Assembly (NCBI RefSeq): GCF_034480035.2
Contig: NZ_CP118753.2
Coordinates: 1,003,210 to 1,067,209 of the forward strand
DNA: 64,000 nucleotides
Direction of reading: 5' to 3'
DNA from: Methanosphaera sp. ISO3-F5
Lineage (GTDB): Archaea > Methanobacteriota > Methanobacteria > Methanobacteriales > Methanobacteriaceae
Shown: in pieces, positions 19,144-27,333 of the stretch
How positions within the stretch are numbered: the stretch's first letter is position 1
How the letters are laid out: every line of letters begins with the position of its first letter
Position numbers and translations under genes: made by a program
The notes under the pieces: model-generated
Told to the model about the DNA's origin: nothing
Databases searched by the model: none
The model's input: the letters and a program-made list of their open reading frames with translations, nothing else

Positions 19144-19539
19144 TTATTTATTTGCTATTTGTTCTAGTAGGTTAATTATTTTATTATTTTGTTCAATTAT
19201 CATATCTAGTTTCATATTTTGTGCTGCCATAAATCTTCCATTTACTTTATCTATTCTGCTTATTCCATCTGTTACATATGCATCATATACTTTGTCTGCT
19301 AGTTTTGATTCTATTGAATATTCTTGTTGTTTGTTTTTATAGTAGTTTATTCTTCCTAAAGTGTAGTTCATGCAGTTATGACATGCTTCTATTCCTTCTG
19401 TTTCAGCTATTTCTGTTAATGTATTTTCTAGGCTTTTTACTCCTGTTTTTCCTAGGACTTTTTTTATTTCATTTTCATGATTTTTTATTAGATTTTTTGC
19501 TAGATCTTCTTCTGCTGTGTTTTTACTTAATAATCTCAT
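19144..19539 (-). CDS. Hypothetical protein with CHNCM motif
   Basis: The start was chosen at ATG 19539 behind GAGGAGATAT, giving 131 residues. An upstream start would lack a ribosome binding site. The protein is mostly helical by composition, soluble, with no signal peptide. It contains one Cys pair (ACHNCMNY, near residue 70) and a C-terminal hydrophobic heptad-like helix (MKLDMIIEQNNKIINLLEQI) that may dimerise. I do not recognise the family. It lies among surface protein genes on the same strand but has no obvious link to them. Confidence 0.65.
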   Translation of the reverse strand: MRLLSKNTAEEDLAKNLIKNHENEIKKVLGKTGVKSLENTLTEIAETEGIEACHNCMNYTLGRINYYKNKQQEYSIESKLADKVYDAYVTDGISRIDKVNGRFMAAQNMKLDMIIEQNNKIINLLEQIANK

Positions 19540-19740
19540 TTTTATATCTCCTCTTTTTTTTAATATAATTATATTTGGATAATATTTTTTTTTATCTGAT
19601 ATTTGTTGATAGGGCAATGTTTTTATTATTTTTTTCTATTTTTTTTCAATTATTGTAAAATTATATTATGGATTTTTGCATTAACGGGGTGAGGATTTTT
19701 TATTGTTTTAAAAATATTTATAAGGGTGAATTTTATGTGT

Positions 19741-20132
19741 TTATATTCGTCCGTTTTCTCTGTCTATTTCATAGAATTCTGGATGGTATTTGTCATATTT
19801 TCCTTCTTGTAATGATCTTTCATGGTATAATGCTGGGAATCTTTCTGCATATTCTTTTTCTGACATGCTTACGTATTCATCGTTTATGTATGTTCCATAT
19901 TCTTCCTCGGATGATTTTTTTCTGATGTTTTACTGTTTTTTGTTGTGGATTTTGTTGTTTTTGTGGTTGTGTTGTTTGCTGTGGTGTTGTTTGTATCGTT
20001 TAGTGTTATGTTTATTGTATTGTTTGTTGTGTTGTTTTTATTTGTAGTTTGTAGTCCGAATCCTATGTATGATGCTATTATGATAATTATTAGTGCAGTT
20101 ATTCCTAATATTATGAGGTTATTGTTTTTCAT
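19741..20132 (-). pseudogene. Frameshifted small sequon-rich membrane protein
   Basis: The intact N-terminus (residues 1-75) has a membrane anchor (NLIILGITALIIIIIASYIGF) and a sequon-rich spacer containing INITLND. The reading frame then ends early. A second frame continues in the same direction as an acidic/aromatic domain (EEEYGTYINDEYVS ... KYHPEFYEIDRENGRI) to a stop at 19741-19743. The two frames meet at a run of seven A (plus-strand T7, 19915-19921); one extra A would join them into a protein of about 130 residues, the size of its paralogues at 36834, 37256, 37736 and 54235. It is either a pseudogene, a slippage-controlled gene or a sequencing error. Confidence 0.7.
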
Positions 20133-20343
20133 ATTATATCCTCCTTTTATTTGGTTTTCTTTTTTTGTGTCTTTTGTTATGTTATTTATGTTTTATTAAG
20201 TTTATTTGTTGTGTTTTTTGTTTATTTTAGTAGTTTATTATGGAATTTAGTAGATACTATAGTATCATTGTATTATTGTGGGGGATATGAAAAAAATAAT
20301 ATTTAAAAAAAGAACTTAGGGGGGGGTTAATAAAAAGGAATTC
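20133..20343. other. Intergenic region with G8 tract
   Basis: It holds the promoter and GGAGGATAT ribosome binding site of the leftward small membrane protein gene. A run of eight G at 20319-20326, 18 nt past the adhesin stop, appears as C8 followed by T-rich DNA on the adhesin's coding strand. Confidence 0.45.
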
Positions 20344-23300
20344 TTAGTAATATGAGAACCATTTTTTTGTTTTAGGATTGTAGCCATATCCATTATTCCA
20401 TTTATTTTTCTCTGTGGATGTCATTTTTCGATATTCTGCCACGACTTTATATGGAGTGTAACCGGATACTAAACTATGATACATACTGCCTCCGGTTCCT
20501 GTTTCAAATTTTTTGGTAATTATTTTTCCCGCATTGTTTTTGAAATAGAATGTTGCATCAACTATTAAATTATGTGGTGGATCACCCATATCGCTAGCAT
20601 AACAATCCTCTACAAAAATATGAACTCCTTTCTCATTTTGTCTGTCAGTTAACTGATACCATGCAGTAAAGATATCATCACCCACTCTTTTACTATCCTC
20701 AGGGTATGGTCCAGTAAGTAGGTGAGTGTATAATTCAACTGTATTGTAGTTTGTTACTGTGAATGTTTTTGTTATAGATGATGCTTTGTAGTTAGTATTT
20801 CCTTTGAATGTTGCTGTTACTTTGTTGGTTCCTGTTTTTGTGGTTTTATATGAGTAATAGTAGTATCCATATTCATCAGTTTTAGTGTTATAATTTTTAC
20901 CATTGATTGTTAATACTATGTTGCTGTTTTTAAGGGAATTATAATTATTGTCTGTGAATTGTCCTGTTATGTCTACGTAATTTCCTAGTGTGGTTTTTGA
21001 TATTGAGTCCAGGGTTATTTTTGTAGCTTTTACTATTGGTATATCGATTGTTGTTTGGAATGATGAGCTTAAGAATTTATTATTTTCAGGGTATGTTATT
21101 GTTATCGTGTTTGTACCTGCTTTTGTAGGTTTGGCTTGATAATAGAAGTATCCGTAGTTGTCTGTTGTTGTTTTATAATATTTTCCGTTAATATTAATTG
21201 TGACTGGTGCTTTTTTCAGGTAATTGTTTTGCTCATCATAGACAGCACCACTAATGTATATTATTTTATTTGTTTTATCATAAACTGATTGGTATAATGA
21301 TGTGTATGTGCTCATTTTGTTTATATCAACTGTTATTGATTTTTTTGATCCTATGTATTTGTTTGTTCCTATGTATTGTGCTGTTAGCTTGTTTTTTCCA
21401 GCTTTTTTGGCTGTGAATGTGTAACTAAAGTAACCCTTTTTATTTGTCTTGACGGTTTTTTTAGCTCCATTATAGTATATGTTTATTTTCGTGTTTTTTA
21501 GTGGATCATTATTATTATTGTATAGTTCTCCAGTTATTGTTTCCTTTTTTCCTATAGTTGCAATGGAATAGTTATCCATATATAATGTAGTTGGCATTCT
21601 AGTTACTTTGAAAGTTTTACTGGTTTTTGCCATTTGGTAGTAGTTATCTCCTTTGAATGTTGCAACTATATTGTTTTTTCCAGGTATTTTAGTTTTATAC
21701 TCATAAGTATAAATACCATCCTTGTTTGTTTTTCGTGTTACAGTATTGCCATTAATTTTTAAGATTATGGATTTGCCGTTTAGTTTGTCATTAGCTAATA
21801 GTTTTCCACGTATTTCAACAGTATCAGTATAGTATGTGTTTGGTATATTGTTTATTGTTAATGTTGTTTTTTTCTTTGTTGTTGTGAATGTTTTATTTGT
21901 TGAGTTGTATTTGTAGTAATCGTTTCCTTTAAAGTATGCTGTTACTGTGTTGGTTCCTACTTTGTTTGTCTGGTATTTATATGTGAATTCTCCTCGGGTG
22001 TCTGTTTTTGTAGTGTATTTTTTTCCGTTTATTTTCAGGATAATTGTTGCACTTTTTAATGCTTTTGCTTTGTTGTTCGTGAATTTTCCTTTGATGGTTA
22101 CTTTATCAGAGTATGCTGTTGTTGGTATGTAGTTTAGTTTTACACGTGTTCCTTTTTTAGTTACTTTAAATGTGGTTTTTGTGCTTGCTGCTTTGTATTT
22201 ATTGTTTCCTGGGAATGTTGCTGTTATGGTGTTGGTTCCTACTTTGTTTGTCTGGTATTTGTAGAAGTAGTTTCCTGAACTGTATGTTTTTGTCTTGTAT
22301 TGTTTGCCATTGATGTTTAGTGTTATCACTGTGTTTTTTAATGGTGTTCCCTTGCTGGTTTTATATGATCCTGTTATCAGTGTTTTGTCTGAGAATTCTA
22401 CTGTTTTTATTTTATTGATTGTAATCTTTGTTGGTGTTTTGGGTGTATTGTTTTTGTAAGTTTTTTCATTGTATGTTATGCTGATTTTAGAGGATGGTAT
22501 TTCATTACCTGTTGTACTAGTATTTACTGTTGTTTTGGTTGGTGTTTTGGTATTGTAATAATAGTCATCATTATAATTATAGTTTGAATTGTAGGTATCT
22601 TTATTGTTATAATTTGAATTGTAATTATAACTATTGGCTATGACATTTAAATAGGCATATGCTATTGTAGTACCACCATACTTATTGTATATACTAGGAG
22701 TATATATGGCTTTTAATTGCCCGTAACATTCATTGATAAATCTACATTTAATGCTAGCTATTCCATTTTTTACGTTAGTTTGAGCAATAAATTTATCGGA
22801 TAATTGGAAATTAACGGTACCTCCTTCAACATTTACATTACCATATTTTATGTTGATAGAAATTGTACAATATTCGCCAGTATAGACAGTCTGATCTGGG
22901 AAAGTAATATCATATTTAGGAGTATATTGTGTGTAATCAGTATAATCATATTCATTTTCATAACTTGAATATGAATCTTTTTTTATAGTTAAAATACCAG
23001 TACCACTATAACGATCTTCATATGTGGCTATAATGTTATAAGTTCCTTCGGTTAATTTAATATTAATTGAAGCTATTCCATTTTCAACATAGCTATATCC
23101 TAAAGTTCTTCCGTTAGTAGAAAACTCTACATATTCCCTATTAGCTGGATTTCCATAATAATCTCTAACTGAAGCAGTTATATCCACATAACCTTCATAA
23201 TCAGTTTTAGAGGGTACAGTAACTGTGTATCCATAATTATATTCTTTTAATGTTTTGTTATTATTTTTAACTAAATTTTTAAATGCTTTTTTTTCATAAT

Positions 23301-23529
23301 TATTAGAATCTTTGTTGATGTATTTCTTAGAATTTGTTTCATTATTTATTTTTACTGTGTCCTTGGTTTGTTTTGTTTTTTCTATTGTTGGATTAGCAGA
23401 TGTTGTGTGTTTTGTTATGGTGTTTGTTGTTGTGTCTGTGTCATTTAGATCATTTGCACTGAGTATTCCTAATGATGCTATGAGTACTATTGATAGTAAG
23501 ACTATGAATATTTTTTTATTTATCCTCAT
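20344..23529 (-). CDS. Large secreted Ig-repeat adhesin-like protein with aromatic linker and C-terminal cap
   Basis: The 1061-residue product has a signal peptide (ending IASLGILSA). Two Ig-like domains of a distinct type come next (about 105-180 and 205-300; motifs YEGYVDITASV and YTGEYCTISINI). A Tyr/Asn-rich linker (about 300-365) follows, then six Ig-like repeats of 92-95 residues with INGKxYxTKT signatures. The last 135 residues form the WYQ/FYFKN/GYTPYKVV domain shared with 1049-3367 and 13837-17016, ending in an aromatic tail (KKWFSYY). Repeats 1 and 2 are near copies of those in the neighbouring 17681-18964 gene, evidence of recent exchange. A GGAGGAAAAGAA leader precedes the ATG. 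Confidence 0.85.
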   Translation of the reverse strand: MRINKKIFIVLLSIVLIASLGILSANDLNDTDTTTNTITKHTTSANPTIEKTKQTKDTVKINNETNSKKYINKDSNNYEKKAFKNLVKNNNKTLKEYNYGYTVTVPSKTDYEGYVDITASVRDYYGNPANREYVEFSTNGRTLGYSYVENGIASINIKLTEGTYNIIATYEDRYSGTGILTIKKDSYSSYENEYDYTDYTQYTPKYDITFPDQTVYTGEYCTISINIKYGNVNVEGGTVNFQLSDKFIAQTNVKNGIASIKCRFINECYGQLKAIYTPSIYNKYGGTTIAYAYLNVIANSYNYNSNYNNKDTYNSNYNYNDDYYYNTKTPTKTTVNTSTTGNEIPSSKISITYNEKTYKNNTPKTPTKITINKIKTVEFSDKTLITGSYKTSKGTPLKNTVITLNINGKQYKTKTYSSGNYFYKYQTNKVGTNTITATFPGNNKYKAASTKTTFKVTKKGTRVKLNYIPTTAYSDKVTIKGKFTNNKAKALKSATIILKINGKKYTTKTDTRGEFTYKYQTNKVGTNTVTAYFKGNDYYKYNSTNKTFTTTKKKTTLTINNIPNTYYTDTVEIRGKLLANDKLNGKSIILKINGNTVTRKTNKDGIYTYEYKTKIPGKNNIVATFKGDNYYQMAKTSKTFKVTRMPTTLYMDNYSIATIGKKETITGELYNNNNDPLKNTKINIYYNGAKKTVKTNKKGYFSYTFTAKKAGKNKLTAQYIGTNKYIGSKKSITVDINKMSTYTSLYQSVYDKTNKIIYISGAVYDEQNNYLKKAPVTININGKYYKTTTDNYGYFYYQAKPTKAGTNTITITYPENNKFLSSSFQTTIDIPIVKATKITLDSISKTTLGNYVDITGQFTDNNYNSLKNSNIVLTINGKNYNTKTDEYGYYYYSYKTTKTGTNKVTATFKGNTNYKASSITKTFTVTNYNTVELYTHLLTGPYPEDSKRVGDDIFTAWYQLTDRQNEKGVHIFVEDCYASDMGDPPHNLIVDATFYFKNNAGKIITKKFETGTGGSMYHSLVSGYTPYKVVAEYRKMTSTEKNKWNNGYGYNPKTKKWFSYY

Positions 23530-23942
23530 TTCTTTTCCTCCTTCTTGTTTTTAGTAATCTTAATTAATGTAAATTGTAATTTTACTTTTAAGTGTTATTT
23601 ATATCTGCTTCTATTTTTATTTATATTTAATTAGTTTTTTTAGTCTGTTTGTATTTTTTTTTATTATTTTTATATAAGCAGACTATTTTCTAGAAATAAT
23701 TAATGTTTTTTTCCTTTGTTTTCTTGGTTGTTATATATACTGTTAACATGGAACTAGAAGTTGTGTTGTTGGGTTGTTTTTCTGTTCTATTAGGTTTAGT
23801 ATTATCTTGTGGTATATGTCTTGTCTTGTTTCTTGTATTTGGTCCTTAAGTGTTAGTTCTTCTTGTTTTTTTTAGTATGATTTTTTTTTGTTTTATAGTT
23901 CTAATATCTGCTTGTTAGATATTCGAGACGTATAATATTCTT
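23530..23942. other. Intergenic region with decayed coding remnant
   Basis: It contains the adhesin's promoter side and, on the minus strand near 23750-23872, about 40 stop-free codons with helical character (EELTLKDQIQETRQDIYHK). These lack any start and look like the tail of a lost gene. A second hairpin repeat copy overlaps the right end. Confidence 0.35.
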
Positions 23943-23952
23943 TTATTTAAAA
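23891..23952. repeat. 62-bp hairpin repeat, copy 2
   Basis: This copy has a perfect 7-bp stem, AATATCT (23903-23909) and AGATATT (23917-23923), with the 7-nt loop GCTTGTT. It overlaps the stop region of the 23943-24479 gene. The same loop and most of the stem are found at 17161-17222. Confidence 0.6.
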
Positions 23953-24479
23953 ATAGTATTTTTTGCTAATTTGGCGCTGTTTATTATTTTTTGTGATAAT
24001 CCTTTTCCATGTTCCTGGTATACCCATACAATCACAACTTTATCATTGATTGTCTTCTTTTGCTGGAAATATCTTCCTTCACCATCTATGGTGTCTACTT
24101 GTTCTCCATCTTTGTATTTGTCCATGTATGGAAGATTTTGTTTGTCAATTACCATAATGTTGATATCGTTTTGTGTGTCATGGTATTCGTGTGCTGTTCC
24201 TTTCGTGTTAAAGTTATCTACTTTGTCCATCTCTAAACTGTAATCTCCTCCAGTGTTAAAGTTATAGTAACTGAGTGTTGTTGAGTTATTGGTAATGGTA
24301 TTGTTTGATTGAGGTACTGTTATTGTTACATTGTTGAGTTCTATTGTTGTGTTGTTGTCTATTACTGGGTTGAAGTCAAGGTCCGTTATGTAGGATGCTG
24401 CAAACATTAATATTACCAGTAGTAGTATTAGGCCTATGCAGCCCCCGAATATTGTTATTCCATCTTTAAAGAAGCCCAT
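23943..24479 (-). CDS. Membrane-anchored extracellular protein
   Basis: The start was set at ATG 24479, five bases after GGAGTGA, giving 178 residues. One N-terminal transmembrane helix (about 8-30, GCIGLILLLVILMFAASYI) is followed by a Thr/Asn spacer and an extracellular domain. That domain begins NNVTITVPQSN and includes DTQNDINIMVIDKQN. A similar opening (gene-specific N, then VP-x-S, then YN or YD turn) occurs in the proteins at 38262-38993 and 62213-62968, suggesting a family of single-span surface proteins. Function unknown. Confidence 0.7.
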   Translation of the reverse strand: MGFFKDGITIFGGCIGLILLLVILMFAASYITDLDFNPVIDNNTTIELNNVTITVPQSNNTITNNSTTLSYYNFNTGGDYSLEMDKVDNFNTKGTAHEYHDTQNDINIMVIDKQNLPYMDKYKDGEQVDTIDGEGRYFQQKKTINDKVVIVWVYQEHGKGLSQKIINSAKLAKNTIFK

Positions 24480-24707
24480 ATTTTCACTCCTCCATTTCAT
24501 ACTTTCTTTATTCGTTATTTTTATTATTTATTAATAGCATATACTTATCTTTTTTTGTTAAAAATACACAATAAGGAATATTTGCTAATGTTAATAAAAA
24601 TTATAGGTATTTATAAAAAGTAAATGAATATATATAAATTAGCTAATAAAAAAGTAAAAGGAGTAATAACCTTTATTTTAAGTATTAAAAGGGGTGAAAA
24701 TGGTATT

Positions 24708-25409
24708 ATGAAAAGTTTTAAAATTATATTATGTTTATTATTTACCGGATTATTAATGACAAACGTATGTGCATATAATGATGCTCCACCAGGTGATTGG
24801 ATGGTAATAAATGGCGTGTTAACTAATGGCACATATAATACAACTGACTTGACACGTAACTGGGATTCCAGGAGGGATGTTACTGTTGAAGTATCCAATC
24901 TTGTTTATGTTTATAATGATGGCATCTCACAAAAGTATAAAGGCGATTCAGGTCTAAGTTATGCTATGTTTAATGATAGTAAAGGCTGCTGTTATCATAT
25001 GAGTAAAGACTTGGTGAGAGGTATAGCTTTTGCTACAAAGTATAAGTTTGACATAAAAAAATTCTCAACAAGCTGTTACCGTAATACGGGTAATCAATAC
25101 GAAGATCCAGAGGATTTTTATAAGATAAACGAAGAAATACGATTAGAAAATGGTACAGTTATTAAACCATTAAGTATAGATCAGGACTTAACAAGGGAAC
25201 AAAAGACGTATTTTGATGATTACCAGACTCAACTGGTGAATTATTATCAGGAAAAGGAGATAAAGGCTCTTGAAGAGAATACTTACTGGACGGGAAAAGT
25301 GGATACTGGTTTAGATGTCAGTAACCGTATTGCTTCAAAAAGTAAAACCAGTGGTTCATTCCATGGTTACACTAGTAACGGTGGCTACCTATTTGGCCGT
25401 TATAACTAG
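24708..25409 (+). CDS. Secreted protein, first of a tandem pair
   Basis: The start was taken at ATG 24708 (233 residues), because GGGGTGA lies 10 nt upstream and the protein then begins with a good signal peptide (MKSFKIILCLLFTGLLMTNVCA). The mature part has conserved elements shared with the next gene: LTNGTYNTT, a WD pair, VYNDG, KYKGDSGLSY, FND, the (K)DLxRxIA segment and a C-terminal SGSFHGYTSNGGY motif. Three cysteines (CC, and C in STSCYR) could form disulfides. It is followed 82 nt later by its paralogue. A TATA-like TATTTATAAAAAG lies at 24608-24620. Family not recognised. Confidence 0.7.
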   Translation: MKSFKIILCLLFTGLLMTNVCAYNDAPPGDWMVINGVLTNGTYNTTDLTRNWDSRRDVTVEVSNLVYVYNDGISQKYKGDSGLSYAMFNDSKGCCYHMSKDLVRGIAFATKYKFDIKKFSTSCYRNTGNQYEDPEDFYKINEEIRLENGTVIKPLSIDQDLTREQKTYFDDYQTQLVNYYQEKEIKALEENTYWTGKVDTGLDVSNRIASKSKTSGSFHGYTSNGGYLFGRYN

Positions 25410-25491
25410 AATACTCTCTTTTCTTCCCCCCACTTTATTAGGATTAAAAGAAATATTAAAAGTATAAAATAAGAATATAGAGGTGAAAAGA

Positions 25492-26235
25492 ATGGGTGAT
25501 ACAACTAATGCAATACCCTGTTGCTGCTTATTAATAGTAAAATTATTTTTAGCAGTTTTCATGTTTCCATCCCATAATACCACGGTCCATACATATAATA
25601 CAGAAGAACCGGAAGAAGTTATGGGAGACTTCAATGTAGTAAACAACACATTAACAAATGGTACATTCAACACAACTAACCTGAACAACACATGGGATGT
25701 AGTCAGGTACAAAAACTATTCCATAACACCAACAGACTTCATATTTGTATATAATGATAAGAACACAACAAAATATGATGGAGATGCCGGCCTGGAATAC
25801 TCCACATTCAATGATACAAATACAGGCAGTACCTACAGAATGAACAAGGATCTGACCCGTGCAATAGCATATACAACCAAGGGTAAATTCGATTTAAAAG
25901 ATGGATTTAACCTTACACGGTACAGAAGTAGTGGAGAAAATTATTATATGCCAGATTCTGAAACAATTACCTTAAATAATGGGACAAAAATTGAAGCATT
26001 ACATATTTATGATAATTTAACACTTGAACAGGAAAAGTACTTTGTTGATTATGAAGAACAACTCTATCGTTATATTCAGGAACAAAGACTAAAAGATATT
26101 GATAGGGATACTGCAAGTGCTGTGGAGTGGGATAGTGAATTGGATGTTCAGAACAGGATATCATCTAAAGAGTCTGGTGGTTCCTTCCGTGGTATTTCAA
26201 GTAGGGGAAGTTATATTTATGGCCATTATGACTAA
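25492..26235 (+). CDS. Secreted or anchored protein, second of a tandem pair
   Basis: It begins at ATG 25492 behind GAGGTGA (247 residues). The N-terminus is hydrophobic with a CCC cluster (residues 9-11), a possible lipid-anchor or signal segment. The body is colinear with the preceding protein (LTNGTFNTT, VYNDK, KYDGDAGLEYSTFND, KDLTRAIAYTTKGKFDL, GGSFRGISSRGSY), so the pair arose by tandem duplication and then diverged to roughly 40 percent identity by eye. A C-rich patch (26245-26251) and T-run (26262-26270) follow the stop and probably end transcription. Function unknown. Confidence 0.7.
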   Translation: MGDTTNAIPCCCLLIVKLFLAVFMFPSHNTTVHTYNTEEPEEVMGDFNVVNNTLTNGTFNTTNLNNTWDVVRYKNYSITPTDFIFVYNDKNTTKYDGDAGLEYSTFNDTNTGSTYRMNKDLTRAIAYTTKGKFDLKDGFNLTRYRSSGENYYMPDSETITLNNGTKIEALHIYDNLTLEQEKYFVDYEEQLYRYIQEQRLKDIDRDTASAVEWDSELDVQNRISSKESGGSFRGISSRGSYIYGHYD

Positions 26236-26340
26236 GAACATACTCCTCCCCTATTATACACTTTTTTTTAATTAATTTATAAAATATCCAATAATCATTA
26301 TTTATTTCTTATTCTAACGATGTAAATAAGTGTTTGCACT

Positions 26341-26358
26341 CAAAAACCTTTATATAAG
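26341..26358 (+). promoter_or_regulatory. Strong archaeal BRE/TATA-like promoter
   Basis: CAAAAACC (B-recognition-like) followed by TTTATATAA. Transcription would start near 26382-26384, ahead of only a 12-codon ORF and broken coding pieces. It may drive a small RNA or be the relic promoter of a dead gene. Confidence 0.4.
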
Positions 26359-26534
26359 AACTCTTACAAACTAAGAAGTAGAGATGGGAAAGAATTACCT
26401 CCAAATCATGGGTATTGGTTGAAGATAATAAACAAGAAAAAAATATATGATTGAATAAAATGATATTAGTTTCAGACTCACCCATAAGAGCTGCAAAAGG
26501 TAATCAAGAAGTAAAATACTAAAGGTGAACCCTC

Positions 26535-26691
26535 AAGAAAAAACTTGATAACATAAAAACAGCAAGAGTGACAAAACCTGAACTAACAATAAAAGTCCCT
26601 AAACAAAGAATAATATAAAATACCCGGACTAAAAAAAAATGCTTACGGCTACACAATAGCCGATAAAAGAGTAAACTTCAAAAAAAAATGA
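26535..26691 (+). pseudogene. Decayed coding remnant in two frames
   Basis: 26535-26618 encodes KLDNIKTARVTKPELTIKVP and a few more residues before a stop. 26623-26691 continues in the +1 frame as PGLKKNAYGYTIADKRVNF and then a stop. Together they look like a short protein end broken by a frameshift. No family was recognised, and no start codon with a ribosome binding site is seen. Confidence 0.3.
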
Positions 26692-27250
26692 AGCAGACAA
26701 CATAATACAATACAAATATAATTATAACCAGAATTTTTCCCATTCTCCCTAAACTTTATTAACTAACATTGACTCCAATAAAGTATCCCCACTTTTTTTT
26801 GCCCTTATAATTATTATAGTCAATAAATGAACAAAAAGAAAGGATTTCCATGTTTAATACAATAAATATTTTTTTTCTAACAGAGTGGGAACAAAGACAA
26901 TAAATTACTACTAATAACACTTTATAATTCAATTAATAAACCGCTTATGTTAAATATTGTCCAAAACAGATACCTGCAGGTAATAAGTATTTAATCATAG
27001 AATAATTACATAATAATCAAATAATGGCATAGATTTATATTCACTTTTTACAGAATTCATGAATGATTTAACATAAAAAACATTTAAACACCAAAATATA
27101 CTCACATATTTTCAATTAAATAAAATGACTTAAAACACTTCATGACGAAGCAATTATCTTGGTTAATAATATAATATAAGTATTAACGGTATTATAACTA
27201 GTCTTTATCATTATCAAGTTACATAACAAATAATCATCATATATAAGCTA

Positions 27251-27263
27251 TTCGTATAACGAA
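27251..27263. promoter_or_regulatory. Inverted repeat TTCGTATAACGAA upstream of the flavin reductase
   Basis: TTCGT and ACGAA form perfect half-sites around ATA, about 70 nt before the start codon and just upstream of the AAAATATTTATGC TATA-like element. The position suits an operator. A half-site (ATAACGAAGAA) recurs after the gene near 28700. Confidence 0.35.
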
Positions 27264-27333
27264 GAATCTGTATTAGCAAAATATTTATGCTTAAAAAGAT
27301 AAATAAACCAGTATAATTACTCAGGTGTAAATA

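Larger units (their letters stand above)
26236..27333. other. Long intergenic region with strong promoter-like site and decayed ORF pieces
   Basis: About 1.1 kb without an intact gene. The left part has a good BRE/TATA match (26341-26358). It is followed only by short ORFs and by two coding-like pieces in different frames (26535-26691). The right half is AT-rich, with an inverted repeat (27251-27263) close to the reductase promoter. No tRNA or known structured RNA was recognised. Confidence 0.45.

Noticed and set aside
19278-19568. Plus-strand Leu/Phe-rich ORFs opposite 19144-19539 and other leftward genes
   Set aside because: Antisense shadows of AT-rich Lys/Asn/Glu coding sequence; no signals for expression.
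26236-27333. Structured RNA (RNase P, SRP, tRNA) in the gene-poor region
   Set aside because: None of the conserved core sequences or a tRNA T-arm could be found; the region has decayed coding pieces instead.
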